Shown: positions 8,070 to 16,580, counted from the first letter of the stretch. The stretch: DNA of 28,589 bases from an uncultured Austwickia sp. (GCA_934678955.1 CAKUSI010000012.1:1-28589); one strand, 5' to 3'. Translations and numbers: made by a program. Notes: generated from the letters alone by a model not told the origin.

Positions 8070-8522
8070 TCAGGCGAGGTCGAGCGTCGGCTTGATCTCG
8101 GCGATCCGCGACAGCAGCCCACCGACGAAGGTCGGTGACTCGTCGGTCGACAGCGCCTTGGCGAGTTCGACCCCTTCGGAGACCGCCACGCCGTCGGGCA
8201 CGTCGTCGTTCCAGACGATCTCCCAGGTGGCCATCCGCAGGATCGCTCGGTCGACCGCGGGCATCCGATCCAGCGCCCAGCCCTGACTGTAGGTGCCGAG
8301 GAGTTCGTTGATCGCCGTCCACCGCTCGACCACGCCCTCGACGAGGTCCACCGTGTAGGGACGCAGCGGGGCCTCGGTGACCGGGCTGACCTCACGTCCC
8401 TTGGCGAGTTCGCCCGCGTGAACGCCGCGCTGGTCGGCCTCGAAGAGCAGCTCGATGGCGGCGCGGCGCGCCTTGGTCCGGGAACCGGTGAGCGGGCCGC
8501 GGCCGGTTTCCCGGGCGGACAT
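8070..8522 (-). CDS. nusB: Transcription antitermination factor NusB
   Basis: RNA-binding component of the rRNA antitermination complex; binds boxA RNA together with NusE (S10). It has 150 residues. The Arg-rich start RTKARRAAIELLFEADQRG (about residues 15-33) and the C-terminal signatures VDRAILRMATWEI and LSTDESPTFVGGLL are typical. The family usually reads VNG where this protein has VGG. The frame is open far upstream to 9734, but the ATG at 8522 overlaps the efp stop by one base (TGATG), which fixes the start by translational coupling. Confidence 0.95.
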   Translation of the reverse strand: MSARETGRGPLTGSRTKARRAAIELLFEADQRGVHAGELAKGREVSPVTEAPLRPYTVDLVEGVVERWTAINELLGTYSQGWALDRMPAVDRAILRMATWEIVWNDDVPDGVAVSEGVELAKALSTDESPTFVGGLLSRIAEIKPTLDLA

Positions 8523-9082
8523 CAGTTGACGCGGCCGAGGTAGCTGCCGTCGCGCGTGTCCACCTTGACGCGAGTCCCGGTCTCGAGGAACAGCGGCACC
8601 TGGATCTGCGCCCCGGTCTCCAGCGTCGCCGGCTTCGTGCCGCCCGTGGACCGGTCGCCCTGCAGGCCGGGCTCGGTGAACGTGATCTCCAGTTCCACCG
8701 ACGCGGGCAGCTCGACGAACAGCGGGCTTCCCTCGTGGGTCGCGACGATGGCCTCTTGGTTTTCCAGCATGTACTTCTCGGCCTCGCCGACGACGCTCGC
8801 GTTGACGTGGATCTGGTCGTAGGTCTTGCCGTCCATGAAGACGAAGTCGTCGCCGTCGCGGTAGAGGTATTGCATCGTCGAGCGGTCGACGTTGCTGGTC
8901 TCCACCTTCGTGCCGGCGTTGAAGGTCTTGTCCAGCACCTTGCCGGTCAGCACGTTCTTGAGCTTGGTCCGGACGAACGCGCCGCCCTTGCCGGGCTTCA
9001 CGTGCTGGAACTCGACGACGCTCCACAGTTGTCCGTCGATCTTCAGGACCATGCCGTTCTTCAGGTCGTTCGTCGTAGCCAC
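8522..9082 (-). CDS. efp: Translation elongation factor P
   Basis: Rescues ribosomes stalled at polyproline stretches, binding between the P and E sites. It has 186 residues in three beta-barrel domains. The tip loop [10 protein letters not shown] puts the conserved lysine at residue 32, and the C-terminal signature (residues 155-175) includes [10 protein letters not shown]. The GTG start at 9082 has AAGGAG about 10 bases upstream. The loop carries GG after K32, whereas the actinobacterial subfamily with an unmodified lysine is described as having PGKGP, so modification status is open. No recognised EF-P-modifying enzyme (EpmA/EpmB, EarP, YmfI) is in this window. nusB follows with a one-base overlap. 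Confidence 0.97.
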   Translation of the reverse strand: MATTNDLKNGMVLKIDGQLWSVVEFQHVKPGKGGAFVRTKLKNVLTGKVLDKTFNAGTKVETSNVDRSTMQYLYRDGDDFVFMDGKTYDQIHVNASVVGEAEKYMLENQEAIVATHEGSPLFVELPASVELEITFTEPGLQGDRSTGGTKPATLETGAQIQVPLFLETGTRVKVDTRDGSYLGRVN

Positions 9083-9120
9083 GTGCGTCGTTCTCCTTGG
9101 GTCTGCGCGGATCGCCGTTC

Positions 9121-9126
9121 AGTCTA
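9121..9126 (-). promoter_or_regulatory. Candidate -10 box of efp-nusB
   Basis: On the minus strand 9126-9121 reads TAGACT (TANNNT). It would give a leader of about 30 bases before the GTG at 9082, carrying the Shine-Dalgarno. No -35 match is visible at the right distance. Confidence 0.3.
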
Positions 9127-9287
9127 CGGGCAGCGGTCCGGCCGGCGGGATCGGCCCAGGCGCCGCACGCTCTCGGTGCGCCCCGCGGGCCAGTGCTGCA
9201 ATCGCTTGCGCGGTGCGCCGCGCGCCCCATGGGCCGGTCCCGTGACAGGCTGGGAGGAGCCCGCCACCGCGTCGAGAGGAACCGGCG

Positions 9288-11147
9288 ATGTGTGCCCGTC
9301 CCGCCCGCGCCCAACGTGCGCCGACCGGTCGTGCCCAGCGCGGTGTGATCTCGGCCCTGGCACTCGCCTGCCTGGGCGCGCTTGCCACGGGGTGCTCGTC
9401 GGAGTCGGCGCCGGGCCCCCCGCCCGCGAGCCCACTCACCTCTACGCCAGAGCGGGCCCCCATCGTGACGAACACGGTCGAGCCCGCCCAGCACCTGCTG
9501 CCCGCGGACATCGGCGACACCGCGGGTGAGCGCATCGCGGGCCTGCTGTTCCGGGGCCTCCTCCGCTACGACGCCAAGGGCATGTTGGTCAACGAGGTGG
9601 CCGAGAGCGTGGAGAGCGTCGGCGACGTCTTCTTCCGGGTGAAGGTGCGCAAGGGCTGGGTGTTCGGCAACGGGGAGCCGGTCACCGCCGCCTCGTTCGT
9701 CAACGCCTGGAACTGGGCCGCCGACCCGGCGCACCGCCAGCTGCGCGCCGACGCCTTCTCCCCCGTCGTGGGGTATGCCTCTCTGCGCGGCACGAGCGAG
9801 CCCACTCCCGCTCCGCTGCCTGCCTCAGCGGGCGCCCTCGCGACCGCGTCCGAGCAGGAGGGGACGACATCGTCTCCCACGCCCGACGACCCGCTCACCG
9901 GCCCGTCGCCGTCGAGGGACCCGGCCCCGGGTGGGCAGACCGCCACGACCGCGCCGAACCTGAACCCGGATCCCGCCACGGAGGCGGCCGCCGGGCGGAT
10001 GGCGGGCCTACGCGTCGTCGACGACCTGACGTTCGTGGTCCGCCTGGTGCGGCCCGATCCGGCCTTCCGAGACCGCTTGGCCCAGCTCCCGTACGCCCCG
10101 CTCCCCTCCGCCACCCTCGCCGACCCGGAGCGCTACGCGGCCTCCCCCGTGGGCAACGGCCCCTACCAGCTCGCCTCGGGCGGGTGGGTCCCCCGCAAGG
10201 AGATCCGGCTGATCCCGAACGCCTCGTACTCGCATCGTGGAGGCGACCCGTCCCGCAACAGCGGGGTCACGTTCCGGATCTTCACCGACCCCGCGCTCAC
10301 GTACCCGCAACTGCTCACGGGGCGGCTCGACGTGCTCGACGAGGTGCCCCTCCCGGCCCTGCCACGAGCGCGGGCCGACCTGGGCTTCCGCACCGCCAAC
10401 CAGCCGGTCGGACGCGTCCAGACGCTGGTCTTCCCGGTGGACAAGCCGCAGTGGGCGAGCGTCGACGCGCATCGGCTGCGCGTCGCGATCTCTCGATCGA
10501 TCGATCGGCGTGCTCTCTCCGACACCCTGTTCCAGGGGACCAGAGCCCCTGCCGCGGACCTGGCCTCCCCGGTCGTCGCGGGATACCTGCCCGACCTCTG
10601 CGGCTCGCTGTGCAGCTATGACGCCGATGCCGCGAAGGCGGAGTACGCGCAGCTCAGCAAGACCCCGCCGGCGCTACAGATCGCGTACGGCGCGGACGCC
10701 GGCGGCGGCCCGACCGTGCAGGCGCTGTGCGGTGCGATCACCGACACGCTCGGCGTGGGCTGCACCGGGCGCCCCTACCCGAGCCAGGCCACCCTGGACC
10801 GCGCGATCGCCACCCGGGCGCTGGACATCCCGGCCCTCGCCACGTGGACCATGGACCGCCCGGACCTCGGCGGCTTCCTGACGCCGAGGTTCGTGGCGGG
10901 GTCGACCCGCAACCCGAGCGGCTACGCGGGCACGACGGCGCAGTCGCAGCTGGTGAGCGCCGCGGCGGCGACCTCGCCGGAGGCGCGGACGTCGGCCTAT
11001 CAGGACGCGGAACGGACGGTGCTCGCCGACCTCCCGGAGATTCCGCTGTGGAGCGTCAACGCCACGGTGAGCCGCAGCGAGCGGGTGGGCGAGGTCCGCA
11101 CCGATGTGTTCGGGGTGCCCGTCTACACCGAGATCGAACGGCCCTGA
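9288..11147 (+). CDS. Oligopeptide/dipeptide ABC transporter substrate-binding lipoprotein (orphan)
   Basis: Family 5 extracellular solute-binding protein of 619 residues. A signal peptide ends in the lipobox LATGC with C36 as the lipidated residue, so the mature protein is anchored outside the cell. The binding-protein body starts near residue 60, with AESVESVGDVFFRVKVRKG, VNAWNW, VVDDLTF, GNGPYQL and AISRSIDR. It is related to the OppA-like protein at 20272-21885 and shares two Cys pairs with it (C438/C442 and C481/C492 here). A Pro/Ser/Thr-rich, probably disordered segment at about residues 169-236 is much longer than the matching loop in that paralogue. No permease or ATPase is adjacent, so it may feed the operon 9 kb away or act as a sensor. 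The ATG has AGAGGA at 8 bases. It lies opposite to, and between, efp and aroB. Confidence 0.9.
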   Translation: MCARPARAQRAPTGRAQRGVISALALACLGALATGCSSESAPGPPPASPLTSTPERAPIVTNTVEPAQHLLPADIGDTAGERIAGLLFRGLLRYDAKGMLVNEVAESVESVGDVFFRVKVRKGWVFGNGEPVTAASFVNAWNWAADPAHRQLRADAFSPVVGYASLRGTSEPTPAPLPASAGALATASEQEGTTSSPTPDDPLTGPSPSRDPAPGGQTATTAPNLNPDPATEAAAGRMAGLRVVDDLTFVVRLVRPDPAFRDRLAQLPYAPLPSATLADPERYAASPVGNGPYQLASGGWVPRKEIRLIPNASYSHRGGDPSRNSGVTFRIFTDPALTYPQLLTGRLDVLDEVPLPALPRARADLGFRTANQPVGRVQTLVFPVDKPQWASVDAHRLRVAISRSIDRRALSDTLFQGTRAPAADLASPVVAGYLPDLCGSLCSYDADAAKAEYAQLSKTPPALQIAYGADAGGGPTVQALCGAITDTLGVGCTGRPYPSQATLDRAIATRALDIPALATWTMDRPDLGGFLTPRFVAGSTRNPSGYAGTTAQSQLVSAAAATSPEARTSAYQDAERTVLADLPEIPLWSVNATVSRSERVGEVRTDVFGVPVYTEIERP

Positions 11148-11161
11148 CCCCGAGGTCAGGG
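11142..11161. terminator. Bidirectional hairpin containing both stop codons (binding protein / aroB)
   Basis: CCCTGACC-CCGA-GGTCAGGG is a perfect 8-bp stem with a 4-base loop. The plus-strand TGA at 11145-11147 is in the left arm. The minus-strand aroB TGA at 11158-11156 is in the right arm. There is no T tract, as is common in high-GC actinobacteria. Confidence 0.6.
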
Positions 11162-12259
11162 GGTGCTGATCGCGTCGTAGGCGGCCCGGAGCAGTTCCTC
11201 GCTGGGGCCCTCGAGGCGGCCCGGGTGCCCGATCCCGTCGAGCACGACGAATCGCAGCGTCGCTCCGCGGGTCTTCTTGTCGCGGGTCATCGCGGTCAGC
11301 AGGGCCTCCCAGCGCCCGGACGGGTACCCCGTGGGCAGTCCCAGAGCGCCGATGACGTCGCGGTGGACCCGTACGTCGTCCTCGCTTAGCCGACCGGCGA
11401 CGCGTGCCAGCTCGGCGACGTACACCATCCCCACCGCCACGGCCTCCCCGTGCCGCCACGTGTACCCCTCGACCTGCTCGATCGCGTGGCCGAACGTGTG
11501 CCCGTAGTTGAGGATCTCCCGCAGCGAGGACTCCTTGAGGTCCTGCGTCACGACGTCGGCCTTGACCTGGATCTTGCGCCGGACCAGCTCCGGCAACACC
11601 GATCCGTCGACATCAAGCGCGGCGACCGGGTCCGCCCGTACGAGGTCGAGGATGCCGGTGTCACGGATGAAGCCGCCCTTGACCACCTCGGCCATGCCGG
11701 CGGCGAGGTCGGGGTTCGGCAGCGAGGCGAGGGTGTCGAGGTCCACGACGACGCCCACGGGCGGGTGGAACGACCCGACGAGGTTCTTCCCTTCCGGGGT
11801 ATTGATGCCGGTCTTGCCCCCCACCGCGGCGTCGACCATGCCGAGCAGGGTCGTGGGCACCTGCACCACGGGAACCCCGCGGAGCCACGTCGCGGCGACG
11901 AACCCGCCGAGGTCGGTCACCGACCCACCTCCGACCGCGACCACCGCGTCGGTCCGAGTGAACGCGGCCTGGCCGAGCACGCTCCACAACTCGGCCGCCA
12001 CCTGCGCGGTCTTGGCGGCCTCGGCGTCGGGAAGGGCCTGCTCGAACACCTGGAATCCCGCGGCCTCCAGCGCTTCGCGGACGGGCGCGGCGAGCTGCGG
12101 GAGAGGCTGCGGGCGCAACAGCAACACGCGGTGGGCTTTCGTCCCGACCATCGCCGGGATCCGGTCGGCCAGCCCGCGGCCGATGACCACGTCGTAGGCC
12201 GCCGCGTTGCCGCCCGCAGGGTCCTCGCCCCCGACGCGGATCGTCGTGGACACGCTCAC
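11156..12259 (-). CDS. aroB: 3-dehydroquinate synthase
   Basis: Converts DAHP to 3-dehydroquinate, the second step of the shikimate pathway, using NAD and a divalent metal. It has 367 residues, the normal length. The NAD-binding region GGGSVTDLGGFVAA is near residues 109-122. PTTLLGMVDAAVGGKTGIN follows, then the metal ligands in NYGHTFGHAIE and HGEAVAVGM. The GTG start at 12259 overlaps the aroK stop as GTGA. Last gene of aroC-aroK-aroB; it converges on the orphan binding-protein gene through a shared hairpin. Confidence 0.97.
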   Translation of the reverse strand: MSVSTTIRVGGEDPAGGNAAAYDVVIGRGLADRIPAMVGTKAHRVLLLRPQPLPQLAAPVREALEAAGFQVFEQALPDAEAAKTAQVAAELWSVLGQAAFTRTDAVVAVGGGSVTDLGGFVAATWLRGVPVVQVPTTLLGMVDAAVGGKTGINTPEGKNLVGSFHPPVGVVVDLDTLASLPNPDLAAGMAEVVKGGFIRDTGILDLVRADPVAALDVDGSVLPELVRRKIQVKADVVTQDLKESSLREILNYGHTFGHAIEQVEGYTWRHGEAVAVGMVYVAELARVAGRLSEDDVRVHRDVIGALGLPTGYPSGRWEALLTAMTRDKKTRGATLRFVVLDGIGHPGRLEGPSEELLRAAYDAISTP

Positions 12260-12888
12260 TGCCCCTCCCCTTCGACTGGCGATGTCGTTCCTGCGTCCGC
12301 GACGCCGTCGACGGGTCTGCCAGGCAGGCCCAGGCCGTCGACGATCCGGCGCGCGATGGCCGCCGGGACCTCCTCCGAGGTGTCGACGGTGAGCGTCGCG
12401 AGGCGCTCATACGTGGGCCGACGCGCGGCCATGAGCTTGAGCCAGGACGCCCGAGGCTGCAGCGCGAGCAGCGGCCGGGCCTGGTCCAGCCCCGTACGGC
12501 GGACGGCCTCGGCGACGTTGACGTCCAGGAACACGACGCGATGGCCGGCGAGGGCCTCCTGCGTGGCCGGGTCCATGACCGCGCCCCCGCCGAGGGCGAG
12601 CACGCCGCGGTGGGAGGCGAGTTCGTCGGCAACCACCGCTCGCTCGAGCGCGCGGAAGGCGGGCTCGCCGCGCTCGACGAAGATGTCGGAGATCGCCATG
12701 CCGGCGCGTTCCTCGATCCGCTCGTCGGTGTCGACGACCGGCACGCCGAGCCGGTCGGCCAGCGCGCGGGCCACGGTCGACTTGCCGGCCCCGGGAGGGC
12801 CCGTCAGCACCACGACCGGCCGCCGTTCGCCCCTGCTGTCGAGGTCCTCAGGTGCGCGACGCGATTCGTCACCGGGTGCGGGGGTCAC
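12256..12888 (-). CDS. aroK: Shikimate kinase
   Basis: ATP-dependent phosphorylation of shikimate. It has 210 residues, longer than the usual 165-180 because of a 20-residue polar N-terminal extension and a flexible C-terminal tail. The Walker A loop GPPGAGKST is at residues 30-38, [11 protein letters not shown] near 53-63 supplies the Mg2+ and shikimate contacts, and GGGAV is near 100. The lid region with conserved Arg lies around ARPLLA. The frame is open upstream within aroC, but GTG at 12888 overlapping the aroC stop (GTGA) is the logical start; the preceding GTG at 12891 is equally in frame. Confidence 0.95.
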   Translation of the reverse strand: MTPAPGDESRRAPEDLDSRGERRPVVVLTGPPGAGKSTVARALADRLGVPVVDTDERIEERAGMAISDIFVERGEPAFRALERAVVADELASHRGVLALGGGAVMDPATQEALAGHRVVFLDVNVAEAVRRTGLDQARPLLALQPRASWLKLMAARRPTYERLATLTVDTSEEVPAAIARRIVDGLGLPGRPVDGVADAGTTSPVEGEGQ

Positions 12889-14123
12889 CACGAGCGCATC
12901 CCCTCCGGGATCGAGTCGAGGTAAGCCTGGTGGGCGGCCCGCGTCTGGGCGACCGAGTCGCCGCCGAACTTCTCGGCGACCGCGTCCGCCAGGACGAGGG
13001 CGACCATCGCCTCGGCGACGACGCCCGCGGCGGGAACCGCGCAGGTGTCGGAGCGCTGGTGGTTGCCCGTCGCGTCTTCGCGGGTGGCCACGTCGACGGT
13101 CGCGAGCGCCCGCGGCACCGTGCTGATCGGCTTCATCGCCGCGCGCACTCGCAGGACCTCTCCGGTGCTCATGCCGCCTTCCGTGCCGCCGGCGCGGTGC
13201 GTGCGCCGGCGGATCACGCCGTCGTCCCAGGCCATCTCGTCGTGCGCGGCGCTGCCGCGGCGCCTCGCCGACGCGAACCCGTCGCCCACCTCCACGCCCT
13301 TGATCGCCTGGATGCCCATGAGGGCGGCGGCCAGGCGCGCGTCGAGGCGACGGTCCCAATGCACATGGCTGCCGAGCCCGGGCGGGCAGCCATAGGCCAG
13401 GACCTCGACGACCCCGCCGAGCGTATCTCCGTCGGACTTCGCGGCCTCGATCTGCGCGATCATCGCGGCCGAGGCGTCGGCGTCGAATGCGCGCACCGGG
13501 TCCGCGTCGAGGGCATCGACGTCCCCCGGGGTGGGGAGCGGCGCGTCGTCGCGAGCGTCCAGGGCGGGTGCCCCGCCGATCGCCACCGTGTGCGACACCA
13601 AGCGGATTCCGCAGGTCTGCGCCAGGTAGGCCGCGGCGATGGCTCCGAGGGCGACGCGGGCCGCGGTCTCCCGTGCGGAGGCCCGCTCGAGAATGGGCCG
13701 GGCTTCCGTGAACCCGTACTTCTGCATCCCCGCCAGGTCAGCGTGCCCGGGCCGCGGGCGGGTGAGGGGCCGGTTGCGAGCGATCTCCTGGGGCGCGTTG
13801 ACGTCGTCGGAGGCGGCGAACGCCGCGTCGCTGACGGGGTCGGGACTCATCACCGTGCGCCACTTCGGCCACTCGCTGTTGCCGATCTCGAGCGCGATGG
13901 GCGAGCCGAGGGTCTTGCCGTGCCGCACGCCGCCGAGGATCTCCAGGGCGTCCTGCTCGAACTTCTGGCGGGCTCCCCTGCCGTAGCCGAGCCGGCGCCG
14001 CGCGAGCGCGGCGCTGATGTCTGCGCTGGTCACCTCGATGCCCGCGGGCAGGCCCTCGATGATCGCCACGAGTGAGGGGCCATGGGATTCGCCCGCCGTC
14101 AGCCATCGCACCATGGCCGACAT
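12885..14123 (-). CDS. aroC: Chorismate synthase
   Basis: Converts EPSP to chorismate using reduced FMN, the last step of the shikimate pathway. It has 412 residues. Signatures are [13 protein letters not shown] at the N-terminus, the [13 protein letters not shown] region near residues 46-58, RPGHADLAG and [12 protein letters not shown]. Near the C-terminus are [14 protein letters not shown] and the [17 protein letters not shown] signature. An alternative ATG three codons in (14114) would match the usual [12 protein letters not shown] start; neither has a strong Shine-Dalgarno. It heads the aroC-aroK-aroB set and is separated from aroE by an unusual structured gap. Confidence 0.96.
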   Translation of the reverse strand: MSAMVRWLTAGESHGPSLVAIIEGLPAGIEVTSADISAALARRRLGYGRGARQKFEQDALEILGGVRHGKTLGSPIALEIGNSEWPKWRTVMSPDPVSDAAFAASDDVNAPQEIARNRPLTRPRPGHADLAGMQKYGFTEARPILERASARETAARVALGAIAAAYLAQTCGIRLVSHTVAIGGAPALDARDDAPLPTPGDVDALDADPVRAFDADASAAMIAQIEAAKSDGDTLGGVVEVLAYGCPPGLGSHVHWDRRLDARLAAALMGIQAIKGVEVGDGFASARRRGSAAHDEMAWDDGVIRRRTHRAGGTEGGMSTGEVLRVRAAMKPISTVPRALATVDVATREDATGNHQRSDTCAVPAAGVVAEAMVALVLADAVAEKFGGDSVAQTRAAHQAYLDSIPEGMRSW

Positions 14124-14218
14124 GCTGCCACGTCCCGCTCCTCGGACGCCTCGCGGATCATCCGGCGGACGGCGGACGCTCTCCTACCGCCGGCTTCCGG
14201 GGCTGCCGCACCGCCCCG

Positions 14219-14248
14219 GGCCGCCTCCCGGATTTCTGGGAGGCGGCC
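14219..14248. terminator. Strong hairpin upstream of aroC (terminator- or attenuator-like)
   Basis: GGCCGCCTCCC and GGGAGGCGGCC form a perfect 11-bp stem around the 8-base loop GGATTTCT. It lies about 95 bases before the aroC start and 270 bases after the aroE stop. No T tract follows on either strand. Confidence 0.55.
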
Positions 14249-14307
14249 GACTCATCGCGGTGGCCCTGGCCACCGCATCCCAGGGGGTGAACCCTCGGAC
14301 GCCGCAA

Positions 14308-14335
14308 CGTGTCGTTCGAATGGCAGGACGACACG
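14308..14335. repeat. 8-bp perfect inverted repeat
   Basis: CGTGTCGT at 14308-14315 and ACGACACG at 14328-14335 pair perfectly around a 12-base loop. It is part of the hairpin series in the aroE-aroC gap. Confidence 0.6.
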
Positions 14336-14354
14336 GGCTGCATCTTGGCGAAGC

Positions 14355-14463
14355 GTTCCGAGCGACCTACTCGATGGCCTGTCCCGAGCGCACGGCCCGA
14401 CATCATGGCTGATCAGAGCCGCGCCCCGCGACGCCCCGCTCGATCGAGTAGGTCGCTCGGAAC
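14355..14463. repeat. 21-bp perfect inverted repeat enclosing 67 bp
   Basis: The left arm at 14355-14375 starts GTTCCGAGCG and ends CTACTCGAT. The right arm at 14443-14463 is its exact reverse complement. The total span is 109 bp. No flanking target duplication is evident. The shape fits a miniature inverted-repeat element, a long hairpin RNA, or a paired protein-binding site. Perfect identity of 21 bases on both sides is very unlikely by chance. Confidence 0.85.
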
Positions 14464-14521
14464 ATTTCTGGCTATGTCACCCAGAACCAAGCGAGCTGTG
14501 ACAGCTGATCTCCGCCGGAGG

Positions 14522-15397
14522 TCAGCCGGCAGCCGCCGTCAGGGCTGCACGCATCGCCTCGATCGGCGCCTCCCGGCCGGTCATGAGCCGCACCTGCTCG
14601 CCCGCCTGGTGCAGGAGCATGGGAAGGCCCGAGATCACCCGTGCGCCGGACGCTTCCGCCCACCGCGCCAACGGGGTGGGCCAACCCCCGTAGACGACGT
14701 CCATCACCACGGCCCCCTCCCCCAGCCTGGTCGGGGCCGGGAGGTCCAGCGCCGTTCCCGTCGGCAGAGTGCTCACGACCACCGGGAAGCCCGGCGCGAC
14801 GGCTGCCAGCTCCGCCAGCGGGACGGACTCGACCGTCAATCCCAGCGCCTCACCCACCGCCACGGTCTCCGCGCGCGCGCTCGAGCGGACCGCCAACACG
14901 ACGCGGGCGCAGCCGAGTTCGGCCAGCGCCGCCAGCACCGACCGGGCGGTCGCGCCGGCCCCGAGGACCAGCGCGTCGGTCGCGCCCCGGGCACCGGCCT
15001 CGAGCAGCGCCGCGCGAGCGCCGTGTGCGTCGGTGCTCTCCGCGTGCCAACCCTCCCCGCGCCGAACGAGGGTGTTCGCGGCCCCCAGGAGCCGCGCATG
15101 GTCGGACGCCGTCGCCGCACAAGCCAGCGCGTCTTCCTTGAGGGGCATGGTCAGCGACAAACCGGCCCACGCGGGATCCTCCAGACCGGCCAGGAACTCC
15201 TGCAGCGTCGGCTCGCCCGCACCGCCGACGGCGTGCCGCCCATAGGAACAGCCGCGCAGACCCAGAGCCGCGTACGCCTCCCGGTGCAGCACCGGCGACA
15301 ACGAGTGCTCGATCGGCGAGCCCAGCACCGCGGCCCGCCGCGCCACGTGAGGCGCCGGGTCGGCTCCTGGGACGCCAGGGGCCGAGTCGCTCAGCAC
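14522..15397 (-). CDS. aroE: Shikimate dehydrogenase
   Basis: NADPH-dependent reduction of 3-dehydroshikimate. It has 291 residues. The substrate-binding GSPIEHSLSPVLH is near the N-terminus, the catalytic lysine is in LTMPLKEDA, and GAANTLV and STDAHG follow (the family usually has NTD at the last). The dinucleotide loop is GAGATARS and the C-terminal signature lies around GLPMLLHQAG. The GTG start at 15397 overlaps the mltG 3' end by 7 bases; the frame continues further upstream inside mltG without a sensible start. Co-transcribed with alaS-ruvX-mltG by position. Confidence 0.94.
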   Translation of the reverse strand: MLSDSAPGVPGADPAPHVARRAAVLGSPIEHSLSPVLHREAYAALGLRGCSYGRHAVGGAGEPTLQEFLAGLEDPAWAGLSLTMPLKEDALACAATASDHARLLGAANTLVRRGEGWHAESTDAHGARAALLEAGARGATDALVLGAGATARSVLAALAELGCARVVLAVRSSARAETVAVGEALGLTVESVPLAELAAVAPGFPVVVSTLPTGTALDLPAPTRLGEGAVVMDVVYGGWPTPLARWAEASGARVISGLPMLLHQAGEQVRLMTGREAPIEAMRAALTAAAG

Positions 15398-16536
15398 TTG
15401 CCGGGGTTGGCCGCGCACCACTCGTTGAGCTTGGCCACCTGCGCGTCGTGCTCGTCCTTCGTCGTGGTGAAGATCGTCTCCCCCGACGCGGGATCGATCG
15501 TCACGAAGAACAGCCACGGTCCCTCGGTCGGGTGCAGGACCGCCTCGATCGAGGCCTTGCCGGGGTTGCCGATCGGGCCGGCGGGGAGCCCGGAGTGCAC
15601 GTAGGTGTTGTACGGGTTGCTCGCCTCCCGCATCTGCTGGGTCGTCAGCACCTTGCCGCGGTCCCCGACGCCGTAGGCGGACGTGGAGTCCATCTGCAGC
15701 GGCATGCCGGTCGCGATCCGGTTCTCGATGACCCGCGCCACCTTGGGCCGGTCCTCGGGGTGCTTCGCCTCGGCCTCGACCACGCTGGCGAGCGTGAGGA
15801 CCCGCTGGCTGTCGTCGGCGGTCACGCCGAGTTGGCCCAGCGTCGCGGTCGTGGTGCCGACCATCTTCTTCAGCTGGTCGGTCGGCGTGCTGCCGATGTC
15901 AAAGCTGTACGTGGCGGGGTAGAGGTACCCCTCGGGGTTGCCCTTCGCGGCGGCGGGTAGGCCGATGAGCGTCGGGTCGGTGGCGGCGGCCTGCTCGACG
16001 GCCTCGTAGTCGGCCACCGTGAGACCTGCCGCCTTGGCCAGCTCGGCGTAGGTCTCGCCCTTCCAGAGCCCCTCGCGGATCGTCACCCGGATCACGTCGC
16101 GCGACGAGGGATCCCGCAGCGCGGTCAGCGCGGCGGACGCCGCCATCTCCTTGCGCAGCGTGTACGTGCCCGGCTGGATCTCGTCGCCCCTCGTGCCGGC
16201 GAGCGCGTCCGTGAAGGCGATCGAGGTCTTGACGACGCCGTTGCGCTCCAGGTTCGAGGCGATCGCCGCCCCGGTGTCCCCGGGCCGGATCGTGATGGTC
16301 ACCGGGTCCGTGCCCTGGCCGGAGTAGTCGTTGTCCGCGGTCCAGTCAGCGATCATCGGTCGGAAGACGCTGACCGCGAAGAGCCCGCCGACCACCAGCA
16401 GGGCCACCACCACGATGGCCGTGACCAGCCCTCGCAGGCGACGCTTCGGCGGCCGGCGGCTGGCGCGCCGCCGGGTTGCCTCACGCGAGTCGGTCTCGGC
16501 CCCCTCGAAGAGGGAGCGATCCAACCGCTGCGTCAC
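15391..16536 (-). CDS. mltG: Endolytic transglycosylase MltG (YceG family)
   Basis: Membrane-anchored lytic transglycosylase thought to cut and terminate growing peptidoglycan strands. It has 381 residues from the chosen start. An Arg-rich cytoplasmic segment is followed by one transmembrane helix (about residues 38-58) and then the extracellular YceG domain. The catalytic glutamate is in LASVVEAEA (E254), followed by VARVIENRI, MPLQMDSTSAYG, NPYNTYVHSGLPAGPIGNPG and a C-terminal FFVTI strand. GTG at 16536 with AGGT 8 bases upstream is preferred. An alternative TTG at 16632 would overlap the ruvX stop (TTGA). However, the added 32 codons use AGA, CGA, GCA and GGA codons rare elsewhere here and include a 15-bp duplication, so they look non-coding. 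Confidence 0.92.
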   Translation of the reverse strand: MTQRLDRSLFEGAETDSREATRRRASRRPPKRRLRGLVTAIVVVALLVVGGLFAVSVFRPMIADWTADNDYSGQGTDPVTITIRPGDTGAAIASNLERNGVVKTSIAFTDALAGTRGDEIQPGTYTLRKEMAASAALTALRDPSSRDVIRVTIREGLWKGETYAELAKAAGLTVADYEAVEQAAATDPTLIGLPAAAKGNPEGYLYPATYSFDIGSTPTDQLKKMVGTTTATLGQLGVTADDSQRVLTLASVVEAEAKHPEDRPKVARVIENRIATGMPLQMDSTSAYGVGDRGKVLTTQQMREASNPYNTYVHSGLPAGPIGNPGKASIEAVLHPTEGPWLFFVTIDPASGETIFTTTKDEHDAQVAKLNEWCAANPGKC

Positions 16537-16555
16537 CGGTTCGGACCTGCCGGCT

Positions 16556-16580
16556 CGATGCTCCCCCGCACGATGCTCCC
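16556..16580. repeat. Two-copy 15-bp-period repeat between ruvX and mltG
   Basis: CGATGCTCCC occurs at 16556-16565 and again at 16571-16580. It lies in the stretch that would be the 5' extension of mltG if the TTG start were used. Confidence 0.5.

Larger units (their letters stand above)
14124..14521. other. Structured intergenic region between aroE and aroC
   Basis: This 398-bp stretch has no convincing coding sequence. It contains at least four perfect inverted repeats in series: 14219-14248 (11-bp stem, 8-base loop), 14257-14276 (9-bp arms, 2-base centre), 14308-14335 (8-bp stem, 12-base loop) and the 21-bp repeat at 14355-14463. A small AGCTGT-G-ACAGCT element lies at 14494-14506. It interrupts a gene series that is otherwise packed with overlaps. 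Candidate roles are termination after aroE, control of aroC, a small RNA, or a miniature mobile repeat. Confidence 0.7.

Noticed and set aside
8523..9734. Long upstream extension of the nusB frame
   Set aside because: It runs antiparallel through efp in another frame with no NusB-like sequence; the TGATG junction fixes the start at 8522.
14309..15604. A 431-codon plus-strand frame through the aroE-aroC gap and over aroE
   Set aside because: It is mostly the antisense shadow of aroE and mltG. The only non-overlapping part lies in the hairpin-rich gap and shows no protein-like features.
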